A stretch of DNA of 7,822 nucleotides from Candidatus Cardinium hertigii (GTDB lineage: Bacteria > Bacteroidota > Bacteroidia > Cytophagales_A > Amoebophilaceae). Every line of letters begins with the position of its first letter. Within the stretch, counting starts at the first letter, position 1. Position numbers and translations under genes: made by a program. The notes beneath the pieces are model-generated. The model saw only the letters and a program-made list of their open reading frames with translations. It was not told the origin of the DNA and ran no database searches. Location of the stretch: NCBI RefSeq assembly GCF_003788695.1, contig NZ_RARA01000012.1, positions 10,656-18,477 on the forward strand, given 5' to 3'. This document shows positions 1-7,147 of the stretch, in pieces.

Positions 1-272
1 GGGAAACAGGCAGTGGTCGAGCAGATATGCTTTTAATACCTCAAGTAGGTAGGAATGATAATGCACTGATCATAGAGTATAAAACAACTAAAACGTTAGA
101 AAACTTGGATGCGGTAGCTCAAGCAGGTTTGGCCCAAATCATCGCTAAACAATACCATACTAAGGTAAAAACCTATCCTCATGTAAGAAAGATTACCAGC
201 ATTGCGTTAGCTTTTTGTGGCAAAGAAGTAACCTTAGCTTATCGGGTGGATGAGGTAAATGCGTACAGGTAA
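1..272 (+). CDS. PD-(D/E)XK nuclease-type protein, C-terminal end only (5' truncated by window)
   Basis: The reading frame is open from base 3 to the TAA at 270-272, so the gene begins upstream; the ATG at base 27 is internal. The visible 89 residues look like the C-terminal nuclease domain (PF08011/DUF1703 type) that usually follows an AAA-ATPase-like domain (PF09820). The frame opens with ETGSGRADMLLIP, which carries the expected Gly-Arg-Ala-Asp acidic residue. It continues with IIEYK (Glu at 75-77, Lys at 81-83), completing a D...ExK active-site pattern. A helix with the AGLAQIIAKQY motif and a closing strand (SIALAFCGKEV) also fit the fold. The catalytic residues look intact. Family members are usually about 500-600 residues and are expanded in Amoebophilus and Cardinium genomes. 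Their cellular role is not established, and a nuclease role here is inferred from the motif. The gene at 7148 carries the N-terminal domain of the same family but is a separate copy. Confidence 0.8.
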   Translation, partial: ETGSGRADMLLIPQVGRNDNALIIEYKTTKTLENLDAVAQAGLAQIIAKQYHTKVKTYPHVRKITSIALAFCGKEVTLAYRVDEVNAYR

Positions 273-299
273 TAGATCTTATAAGCGGAATAATGGGGG

Positions 300-315
300 T
301 TTTTTATATAAAAAA
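300..315. repeat. AT-only perfect palindrome in the spacer after the nuclease gene
   Basis: Six T, ATAT and six A form a 16-base perfect palindrome 28 bases after the stop of the upstream gene, preceded by a run of five G. It could form a weak hairpin or simply be a T-tract/A-tract element. A terminator role is possible but weak, because the stem has no G-C pairs. The rest of the 273-410 spacer is AT-rich and shows no gene. Confidence 0.25.
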
Positions 316-410
316 AGTGTTTTCAAGCCCACTAAACAAATCTGACTATAACAAATTTCTAATTATACAAATTTTTTACTTAATTACCCTCAAGCTTACA
401 TGCCCCTAAC

Positions 411-947
411 ATGATCTTAAATAGAGCATTTTTCTTACAAGATACCAACACAGTAAGTACTAATTTAATTGGTAAAGTAATATGTTGTAATAATTTCCAA
501 GGTATTATTACTGAAACAGAAAGCTACATTGGTATGAATGATCCTGCTTGCCATGCTGCCAAAGGCATTACTAAAAGAACAAAAATTATGTTTGGGTTAG
601 CTGGGTTCAGCTATGTATTTTTAATATATGGTAAGTATCACTGTTTCAATATCGTTACGGAAGCATTAAATTTTCCAGCTGCTACGCTTATTAGAGGCAT
701 AAAACTCATCCATCCTCCCTACACATATATAAATGGTCCAGGTAAAATTTGTCGATTGTTAGGTATTGATTTAACGTATAATGCCATCGATATAACTTTG
801 TCAAATACATTATATATTAAAGATATAGGCTATCAATTACCCTATAGATCCACACCTAGAATAGGTCTTTCTAAAGGATTAGATAAAATGTGGCGCTATA
901 TTATTACGGATAAAGATTTTAGCACAACCACGCCATTTTCCTACTAA
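411..947 (+). CDS. mpg: 3-methyladenine DNA glycosylase (AAG/Mpg family)
   Basis: This 178-residue protein matches the Mpg/AAG family (PF02245), monofunctional glycosylases that remove alkylated purines such as 3-methyladenine, starting base excision repair in the cytoplasm. By alignment from memory with human AAG, the catalytic Glu125 is Glu37 in TETESYIG. Tyr127 matches Tyr39, and His136 matches His48 in DPACHAAKG. Asn169 matches Asn80 in YHCFNIV, and Arg182 matches Arg95 in TLIRG. The NGPGKICRLLGID block (about 108-120) and RIGLSKGLDKMWRY near the C-terminus are also typical. The human base-stacking Tyr159 position is Phe70 here, a conservative change. The protein is slightly short for the family (about 190-200 residues in bacteria) but has both ends. 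The ATG at 411 is chosen because MILNRAFFLQ is the usual N-terminus; no Shine-Dalgarno is visible, as usual in Bacteroidota. It may be co-transcribed with the tape-measure gene downstream. Confidence 0.93.
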   Translation: MILNRAFFLQDTNTVSTNLIGKVICCNNFQGIITETESYIGMNDPACHAAKGITKRTKIMFGLAGFSYVFLIYGKYHCFNIVTEALNFPAATLIRGIKLIHPPYTYINGPGKICRLLGIDLTYNAIDITLSNTLYIKDIGYQLPYRSTPRIGLSKGLDKMWRYIITDKDFSTTTPFSY

Positions 948-958
948 ACGTAAGTTTA
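945..958 (+). other. Small stem-loop overlapping the glycosylase stop codon
   Basis: TAAAC and GTTTA form a 5-bp stem around a GTAA loop, which as RNA is a GNRA-type tetraloop. The stem contains the TAA stop of the glycosylase gene and ends just before the TTG at 960. It is short and AT-rich, so it may be chance. If real, it would sit between the two genes on a shared transcript. Confidence 0.25.
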
Positions 959-1052
959 ATTGGATATCCTTAAAAATTTTTCTACCATTAAGAATGATGT
1001 CTTTTTAGACATCATTGGTTACCATATCAAAATTATTATAACGCCAATAGCG

Positions 1053-4000
1053 ATGCGTATGCCTATACATAATCATCATGTTATTTTACGTAGTCGCATT
1101 GAAGTGACTACTGAAAAAAGCCATGATCAAAATAGAGCATTACAGTATGCAGTCAATAGAACGGTTGAACAACAACTTATACCTCTATTATCCAAGCTCT
1201 TTTCCCAATATGTTCCGCAAGATGTAGTGATTCATATAGACAAGCTTACCGTAGATGGAGGTAAATTGAACGTATCTAATCTTAGCAGTCAGCTACCTTA
1301 TCAGATAGCATCTGCCTTACTACCTGTATTACAAAAACAGATCGACAAGATTATGCATAATCCTAACGTCCATCAGGTAATACCACTACTAGAAGCAAAA
1401 CTGCAAGCTATAGCATACTATTTATCGGAGGGTAATTTTGCCTGGTGGATGACAGAACATTCTGATAATCAGATTGAAAAGATATATATATGGTTACTAC
1501 ATAATGCGCCCTTACGCATAGAACAACTTTGGCATAATATTAAAAAAAAGGAGAAGGCTATTCAACGCTGTATTGCACATTTTTCCGGAACTACTGTAGA
1601 AAATACCCTCCATCTCTTATTAAGACAGCAAAACTTTACCCCTATTCTATCAGAAATAGGATTTTTATTGCACAAAACAGGAATTTTAACCAATTCACCC
1701 TACACACCGCAACGGCAATTGCTCTCAATAGCGCTATTGGGCATGATCAATCACCAGAGGCCTACAATAGATCGCATCAGTTTTTTGACCATGTTACTCA
1801 AGCAGGTAGCCGCAAAAACATCCATAAGCTATAAAAAAATCTTAGAAAAGTTACAAACCTATTATACACAAACTGCAACCCAGTATGCTAGCTCATCACA
1901 AGCAATAACAACCAAAGAATGGGTACTCCAATTGCATGACATGACCATAACTCCACCTAAATTCTGTAATAAAGATGTCAAAAATCAGGAAACTGTACTA
2001 AAGGAACTAGATAAAATAGATAATAGTACCATGACACCCCATCAGCTATTAGAAACCATTAACCGTATCAAAGCAGCAATGGATACAATAGGTATACGAA
2101 TCCTAATAAAAAGCTGGCTTAGAGAAAAAAAGAACAGAGAACGATTGGTCAAAAAGCTCCCTGATACGCTTTTTATTTCATTGATACAACCACTAGATTC
2201 TTCTGTTGCCTCTATATTTTCCACACTTACCCAGATATGGGGAGAGACTACTTCTGCTTCTACTGTAGCGCTTAATGATTCTGTTAAAGAAGCTACCTTA
2301 GCTTATTATGCTTTTGAACCATCCAAAATAATTTATTTTAAACAGATTACATCGCTATTCAACCAATATTTTTCAGAAGGAACTCCAGCGGTGAACGCCA
2401 TAATGGCTCAACTGGTATCCGTACAAAAAATAGCTCCCACAGCTGCATCAGTTTTTACGCAAACAAAAACTCTGCAAAATGATATGCCAAATTTCCTAAT
2501 AGACAAAAGCATAGTAATAGCAGAAAACCAACAAATATGGAATACATGCATCCCTTATCTGCATCCAGATAAAGCAGATAGGTCTGACCTTACCCAAATA
2601 GAAAAAAGCCACACAAATATTCTTGAACAAACTGTTGCTATATCTAAAAAAAACCATACAGCTGATCAATACCATCTAGAAAGAGAGCACACTGAAAAAA
2701 ACCATACAGCTGATCAATACGAGCTAGAAAGAGAAAATATAGCAAAAAACTATACAGCTGATCAATACCATCTAGAAAGAGAAAATATAGCAAAAAACTA
2801 TACAGCTGATCAATACTATCTAGAAAGAGAAAACATAGCAAAAAAACATACAGCTGATCAATACGAGCTAGAAAGAGAAAATATAGCAAAAAAACATACA
2901 GCTGATCAATACCATCTAGAAAGAGAAAACATAGCAAAAAAACATACAGCTGATATTTATGGTTTAGAGAGAAAGCAGGAGGAAAGACAAAGGTGGGAGC
3001 ATCCATTTTCCTTGGACGTGGTAGTGGAATTTCTCCTGCATCATGCACTACCTGCAGGTCAAACTGTTCCAGCTTATCTAATAGCCAAAAGTATAGAAAC
3101 CGCAACAACCAAACAAATACGCCATACGTTAGCCCCTGTATGCCAAAAACCCGTTATCCTAAAAAAGCTAATACAATATGCAACAGAGAAAACCTTATGT
3201 AAACTGTTTCAAGCACTGATTCCTTTTTCAGCTGATTTTACATATAAATTAGAAAAAGTTATCATCCAAGCAAAGGTGATCCAGCATAATGCAAAACAAA
3301 CGCATACCCATTTGATACAAGAGCTATTTATTACAGCAGCGATTGCCAATAGCCCCCCTATTACAGAAAAGCAATATATAGAACGCATACTCATCTATCT
3401 TGTACCGCATAGTCAATTAAGTCCAACTATATTGTGTGATCGCTTCACCAAAGCTGCAACCAATGCATATCCTCAACTAGTGGATACTTTTGCTTTGCTT
3501 AAGCAAAAATTAGTACCCCTACATATAAGCCAAATAAATGAGAATGAGATAGATGAGGTTGACTTTATGTTTCTACCTACTAACGAAATATTGTCATCTC
3601 AATTAGACAAAACAAATTTGCCTCTTTACTATCGTAACTTACTACCAATTATCAAAAATATAGCACGACAACCTGTATTAGTTGATACATATCAAGCAGA
3701 GATCAAGCAGTTGGTAATGCAGCATTTGCCTACACTTTCTGAAGCAGGCAAACAAACCGCTTATACATGGTTAACTAAGACGGTTGAAGATACAGTACAA
3801 AGCAAAAGAGAAGAGATCATACAAAGTTGGATACGCTTTTTACATACGGGTATACTTGGAAATTATGCAAACGTAATGGAGCTATTTAAAGATGCCATTG
3901 CCTATGCTACTACTTTTTCTTTAGAAGAGGTAGTAGTTAAAACGCATGTTCGTCAACGGCTTATTGCCAATTTTACACATAGGCAACTGATGCTGCTGGT

Positions 4001-5669
4001 TGAAAACCATAGCCATGTTGGAAAAGAATGCACTCCCTATCTACAAAGCTGTTACCAATTATGGTGCGCTACACAAAGCGCACTAGGGCAAGAAAGTATT
4101 ACTAAAAATTTATTTTGGGATATGGTGTTGATAACGTTGCCTCAAGTGTCTTTACCCCTTCATAAAGATTACTGGATAGAGCAAACCATTACCAAATTAA
4201 GCAATGCTTTGGAAATAACACCCACCACGCTGTTACAGACATTTACATTAGTTATTCAGGATATCAAAGATATGAAAGCGGTAGAAGAGCTTACTATTGC
4301 ATTACACAATCTAAAAGAAAAATATCGAAAATCTCTCCAAGTCCAAGCTATACACCATGGATGTCAAGAAACTATTTTGTCAAAACTCTACGTATTATTA
4401 CATGGTGGACTATCTCTTTTTGCTGAACGGCATGACTTGACTATTGATGCATTGGGCCATGCACTGCTTCAATACATAGCCCAAAAACCATTTGCCCTAT
4501 CTAAAATGTTACAACAACAACCCCATACGCATTTAATTACTAGGCGCCTCGTATATTACTTTAAAGAAAACGTTATTACAAAAATTATAGCGCTCCTAGC
4601 AAAAGAAAAAAGTGCATTTGCCATAACCTACCTAAATTTATTAAGTCAACCTCATAAAATAACACCACTGTCTAATATATCTACATGGAAAAAAGAACTA
4701 TCTATCTCCATCATAGACTACCTGATTACAGTAGATAAAATTAACGAAACGCAATTTGTACAAAACACGCTGCTTACCGTTTGCTATACCAAAGAAACAG
4801 TCCACCAAATTATTACCTCAATAGTAACTATACAGCCTACCAACTTAACGGAAGATAAGATTGTAAACCTATTAAAAACTATGCTCAAAAAGCTGAATAG
4901 TAACGAAACTAGCGCTAACCATCCAGTTTTTATGCTGAAAGGTAATGATCCATTAGCGAAATTAAAATTACAAGAAATACAACCCAATGTATTACCAACA
5001 AAATTTAAAAAACCTGATATTCAGAAAAAAGAAATACGTTTTTATATCAAAAATACTGGACTGATTTTTCTATGGCCCTTCTTTTATGATTTTTTTAAGG
5101 AGCAAAATCTCTTAATCGGAAATACATTCTCCTGCGAACAAGCAGTACACAATGCTGTTTACCTCTTACAATATTTGGTTACGGGAAAACTACAAAGTCC
5201 AGAATGGCAACTTACTTTACCCAAATTGCTTTGTGGATTACCTTATGATGAGGTATTATTACCTTACCGTCCTATCAAAGAAACCTACGATACATATGGA
5301 GAGGGGAATCAAGAGGTAGAAGAAGGGAAATCCATACCCATATCCGTTGGTACAATGAAAGCAATAGAAACCAGTAGCCAACTAATTATTACAAAGGCAC
5401 TAAGCCGTTGGAAAAGTTTAACAAAACTTCAAAAAATAGATCAATACCAAAATGGTATCACCCCAAATCTATTCAAAAGTTATTTTTTACAAAGATTAGG
5501 CATTCTACTTAAACAGAAGTCTGACGACGCTATCGAAAGTCCGTATTGGCATCTTACCATTATGCAGCAAGATTATGATCATTTAGATTTGTTACCGCCT
5601 TGGTCTATGACTAATATTAAACTACCCTGGATGGAGGAAACAGTTGTTTTATTTTGGATGCCTACATAG
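1053..5669 (+). CDS. Contractile injection system tape measure protein (Afp14/CIS_TMP-like), with internal 16-residue repeats
   Basis: From ATG 1053 this encodes about 1,538 residues. Both conserved ends of the contractile injection system tape measure family (PF19268 type, Afp14 counterpart) are visible. Near the N-terminus, IHNHHVILRSRIEVTTE (5-21) is followed by QQLIPLLSKLF and IHIDKLTVDGG (about 60-70). Near the C-terminus come WPFFYDFFKEQNLL, AVHNAVYLLQYLVTGK (about 1363-1378), LTLPKLLCGLP, FLQRLGILLKQ, LPPWSMTNIKLPWM (to about 1527) and a terminal VVLFW. The middle is long, divergent and probably helical, with seven 16-residue repeats at about 533-644. No signal peptide or clear membrane segment is seen. 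By family knowledge the protein sets or scaffolds tube length during assembly of a phage-tail-like injection particle. The frame is open back to TTG 960, directly after an in-frame TAA. I prefer ATG 1053 (or 1059) because family members start at the IH motif and TTG 960 has no ribosome binding site. No other injection-system gene is adjacent. Confidence 0.88.
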   Translation: MRMPIHNHHVILRSRIEVTTEKSHDQNRALQYAVNRTVEQQLIPLLSKLFSQYVPQDVVIHIDKLTVDGGKLNVSNLSSQLPYQIASALLPVLQKQIDKIMHNPNVHQVIPLLEAKLQAIAYYLSEGNFAWWMTEHSDNQIEKIYIWLLHNAPLRIEQLWHNIKKKEKAIQRCIAHFSGTTVENTLHLLLRQQNFTPILSEIGFLLHKTGILTNSPYTPQRQLLSIALLGMINHQRPTIDRISFLTMLLKQVAAKTSISYKKILEKLQTYYTQTATQYASSSQAITTKEWVLQLHDMTITPPKFCNKDVKNQETVLKELDKIDNSTMTPHQLLETINRIKAAMDTIGIRILIKSWLREKKNRERLVKKLPDTLFISLIQPLDSSVASIFSTLTQIWGETTSASTVALNDSVKEATLAYYAFEPSKIIYFKQITSLFNQYFSEGTPAVNAIMAQLVSVQKIAPTAASVFTQTKTLQNDMPNFLIDKSIVIAENQQIWNTCIPYLHPDKADRSDLTQIEKSHTNILEQTVAISKKNHTADQYHLEREHTEKNHTADQYELERENIAKNYTADQYHLERENIAKNYTADQYYLERENIAKKHTADQYELERENIAKKHTADQYHLERENIAKKHTADIYGLERKQEERQRWEHPFSLDVVVEFLLHHALPAGQTVPAYLIAKSIETATTKQIRHTLAPVCQKPVILKKLIQYATEKTLCKLFQALIPFSADFTYKLEKVIIQAKVIQHNAKQTHTHLIQELFITAAIANSPPITEKQYIERILIYLVPHSQLSPTILCDRFTKAATNAYPQLVDTFALLKQKLVPLHISQINENEIDEVDFMFLPTNEILSSQLDKTNLPLYYRNLLPIIKNIARQPVLVDTYQAEIKQLVMQHLPTLSEAGKQTAYTWLTKTVEDTVQSKREEIIQSWIRFLHTGILGNYANVMELFKDAIAYATTFSLEEVVVKTHVRQRLIANFTHRQLMLLVENHSHVGKECTPYLQSCYQLWCATQSALGQESITKNLFWDMVLITLPQVSLPLHKDYWIEQTITKLSNALEITPTTLLQTFTLVIQDIKDMKAVEELTIALHNLKEKYRKSLQVQAIHHGCQETILSKLYVLLHGGLSLFAERHDLTIDALGHALLQYIAQKPFALSKMLQQQPHTHLITRRLVYYFKENVITKIIALLAKEKSAFAITYLNLLSQPHKITPLSNISTWKKELSISIIDYLITVDKINETQFVQNTLLTVCYTKETVHQIITSIVTIQPTNLTEDKIVNLLKTMLKKLNSNETSANHPVFMLKGNDPLAKLKLQEIQPNVLPTKFKKPDIQKKEIRFYIKNTGLIFLWPFFYDFFKEQNLLIGNTFSCEQAVHNAVYLLQYLVTGKLQSPEWQLTLPKLLCGLPYDEVLLPYRPIKETYDTYGEGNQEVEEGKSIPISVGTMKAIETSSQLIITKALSRWKSLTKLQKIDQYQNGITPNLFKSYFLQRLGILLKQKSDDAIESPYWHLTIMQQDYDHLDLLPPWSMTNIKLPWMEETVVLFWMPT
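2649..2984 (+). repeat. Seven tandem 48-bp units encoding a 16-residue repeat inside the tape-measure gene
   Basis: Units begin at 2649, 2697, 2745, 2793, 2841, 2889 and 2937. The consensus residue unit is K(N/K)HTADQYxLERENIA, where x is H, E, H, Y, E, H and G in order. Units 2-6 are nearly identical at the DNA level; the first ends in EHTE, and the last is diverged (TADIYGLERKQEE). The first six units contain the block ACAGCTGATCAATAC. The 48-bp period keeps the frame for any gain or loss of units. The array is highly charged, has no proline and only one glycine (in the last unit), so a long helix is compatible with it. The near identity suggests recent expansion by slippage or unequal crossover. 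Confidence 0.97.
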
Positions 5670-5711
5670 GCAAAAGTGGCTAGGCTACTAAAAAAACCTA
5701 CCATAAACATA

Positions 5712-5750
5712 AAGTAGATCTATAAACTTTTTCATGGCGTACATCTACTT
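5712..5750 (+). other. Inverted repeat after the tape-measure gene
   Basis: AAGTAGAT (5712-5719) and ATCTACTT (5743-5750) are perfect 8-base inverted arms separated by 23 bases. The left arm overlaps the palindrome TAGATCTA (5715-5722). The long loop and the lack of a following T-run make it a poor classical terminator. It could be part of a 3' untranslated structure together with the stem-loop at 5765, or a protein-binding site. Confidence 0.4.
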
Positions 5751-5764
5751 AAAATATAGATAAC

Positions 5765-5790
5765 TGAATACTATCAGAAAATAGTATTCA
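5765..5790 (+). terminator. Perfect 10-bp stem-loop, possible transcription terminator or 3' end structure
   Basis: TGAATACTAT (5765-5774) and ATAGTATTCA (5781-5790) pair perfectly around the six-base loop CAGAAA. It lies about 95 bases after the tape-measure stop and 110 bases before the Mrp start, where a transcript boundary is expected. No T-tract follows on either strand and the stem is AT-rich. A terminator role is therefore only probable; an mRNA-stabilising hairpin or an operator are alternatives. The stem itself is certain. Confidence 0.5.
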
Positions 5791-5822
5791 ATATTATAAA
5801 AAACGCTACATTTATATAATAC

Positions 5823-5835
5823 AATTACTGTAATT
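5823..5835. promoter_or_regulatory. Short dyad upstream of mrp, possible operator
   Basis: AATTAC and GTAATT flank a single central T, giving a 13-base perfect dyad 65 bases upstream of the Mrp start. Size and placement suit a repressor or activator site, but nothing identifies a regulator, and an AT-rich dyad of this length can occur by chance. I could not recognise a convincing Bacteroidota-type promoter (TTTG and TAnnTTTG boxes) in this spacer. Confidence 0.2.
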
Positions 5836-5899
5836 TTCCATTGCAACAGCCTCCTTTTGCCTAACATCAGAGATAGTAATACGAAACACACAATCAATT

Positions 5900-6985
5900 A
5901 TGCAAACGTTAAAAACAGGCATACTAAAAGCTTTACGCACAGTATATGACCCTGATTTAAAGAAAGACCTTGTATCACTAGGTATGATTGACGACTTACT
6001 TATAACAAATGCTACCATTTCTTTTACGATTATACTTACTACACCGGCTTGCCCCTTACAAGAATTTATGAAACAAGCGTGTATACAAGCTATTCGAAAA
6101 GAGATCAAAAAAGAGCTTGAAATTATCATCACTACCATAGCAAAAGTTACTTCAAGTCGTCCCCCAGCAGCTATCCTTCCTGAGGTAAAAAATATTATTG
6201 CCATTGCTTCTGGCAAAGGTGGCGTTGGAAAATCTACTGTAGCTACCTATGTGGCCCTCTCATTAGCTAACCATGGGGCACGGGTAGGGCTCTTAGATGC
6301 AGATATATTTGGACCTTCTATTCCCACTATATGGAACTGTGAAAGAGAAAAACCAGCTGTTTTTAAGCAGAATGGGAAAAATTTTATCATTCCCTTAGAA
6401 AGACATAATGTAAAGCTACTTTCCATTGGCTTTGTAGCCAATAGCCAAGAAGCCATTGTATGGCGTGGACCTATGGCAAGCGCTGCATTGAAGCAATTAA
6501 TACAAGATGCATATTGGGGCGTATTAGACTATTTATTGATTGATCTTCCCCCTGGAACAAGCGATATTCATCTTACTTTAGTGCAAACCGTTACCGTTAC
6601 AGGCGCTGTGGTGGTTACTACGCCACAAAAAATCGCATTAATAGATGCCATAAAGGCCATTGCTATGTTTAAAAAAGAACAAATTCAGGTACCTATCCTA
6701 GGACTAGTAGAAAATATGTCCTATTATTTTTCAAATAAAGAAAAGATAGGTACACCACATTATATTTTTGGAAAAGAGGGAGGAAAAAAATTGGCGGAAC
6801 AACAAACTATACCTTTTTTAGGTCAAATTCCACTATTGCCCATAATTTGTGAACAAGGAGATGTAGGTATTTCCTCAAACAAAACGATTGCTCCCTTTGA
6901 CACAATTGCTCAAATATTAGCGCAACAAATTGCGGTTCGAAATGCCATCTACCAACCAACCGAAATAGTGAAAAAAAGTTATTAA
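5900..6985 (+). CDS. mrp: Mrp/ApbC-type Fe-S cluster carrier ATPase with N-terminal MIP18 (DUF59) domain
   Basis: The 361-residue protein has an N-terminal MIP18/DUF59 domain at about 5-80, with VYDPDLKKDLVSLGMI and the TTPACP motif holding Cys51. A ParA/MinD-like P-loop ATPase follows. The deviant Walker A is SGKGGVGKST (104-113), with both Lys106 and Lys111 present. DADIFGPSIPT (133-143), VWRGPMASAALKQL (187-200) and DYLLIDLPPGTSD (210-222) are hallmark Mrp blocks. The C-terminal part reads VENMSYYFSN, YIFGKEGGKKLAEQ, FLGQIPL and ICEQGDVG. The CxxC motif that many Mrp/ApbC/Nbp35 proteins use after ENMS to bind an Fe-S cluster is absent. As far as I recall this is usual in Bacteroidota members, so it does not suggest decay. 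By family knowledge it binds and transfers Fe-S clusters to client proteins in the cytoplasm using ATP. ATG 5900 gives the expected N-terminus. Length is normal (about 350-370). The gene is probably transcribed separately from the tape-measure gene, given the 230-base spacer. Confidence 0.95.
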   Translation: MQTLKTGILKALRTVYDPDLKKDLVSLGMIDDLLITNATISFTIILTTPACPLQEFMKQACIQAIRKEIKKELEIIITTIAKVTSSRPPAAILPEVKNIIAIASGKGGVGKSTVATYVALSLANHGARVGLLDADIFGPSIPTIWNCEREKPAVFKQNGKNFIIPLERHNVKLLSIGFVANSQEAIVWRGPMASAALKQLIQDAYWGVLDYLLIDLPPGTSDIHLTLVQTVTVTGAVVVTTPQKIALIDAIKAIAMFKKEQIQVPILGLVENMSYYFSNKEKIGTPHYIFGKEGGKKLAEQQTIPFLGQIPLLPIICEQGDVGISSNKTIAPFDTIAQILAQQIAVRNAIYQPTEIVKKSY

Positions 6986-7099
6986 TATACTTTTCCTCAA
7001 GCCCATGTACAGGGCAATGTGATACCATAATACCTGTGCTGCCAGGGAACACTTGTTCTATAGTAGAAAATTCTTACATTCATAGCCATGCAAGCGTTT

Positions 7100-7119
7100 A
7101 TTGCTTTTTCAAAGGCAAT
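7100..7119 (+). other. Stem-loop in the mrp to AAA-ATPase spacer
   Basis: ATTGC (7100-7104) pairs with GCAAT (7115-7119), and the stem can extend inward through one G-U and two A-U pairs. It sits about 30 bases before the next start codon and is not followed directly by a T-run. It could be a weak terminator or a leader structure. The rest of the 6986-7147 spacer holds a GCCC...GGGC mini-hairpin (7001-7015) and no gene I can support. Confidence 0.25.
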
Positions 7120-7147
7120 GCAATAGATGCTATTTTAAACTTTTTCT

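Noticed and set aside
2649..2984. CRISPR-like or intergenic repeat array
   Set aside because: Units are directly adjacent without unique spacers, have a period of 48 divisible by three, and lie within a coding frame, so this is a protein repeat.
2644..3108. Minus-strand open frame of 154 codons with a repeated leucine- and phenylalanine-rich pattern resembling membrane segments
   Set aside because: It is the antisense reading of the 48-bp repeat array in the tape-measure gene. The repeat has no stops in that frame, so the hydrophobic repeats are a by-product of the sense codons.
2993..3202. Plus-strand 69-codon frame inside the tape-measure gene
   Set aside because: It is out of frame within a long continuous gene and has no recognisable content.
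5812..6216. Minus-strand open frame of 134 codons overlapping the 5' part of mrp
   Set aside because: Most of it lies opposite well-conserved mrp coding sequence, and its translation shows no recognisable domain.
7088..7126. Tiny 12-codon frame in front of the AAA-ATPase-like gene, possible leader peptide
   Set aside because: There is no ribosome binding site, no run of regulatory codons and no clear attenuator downstream; chance explains it.
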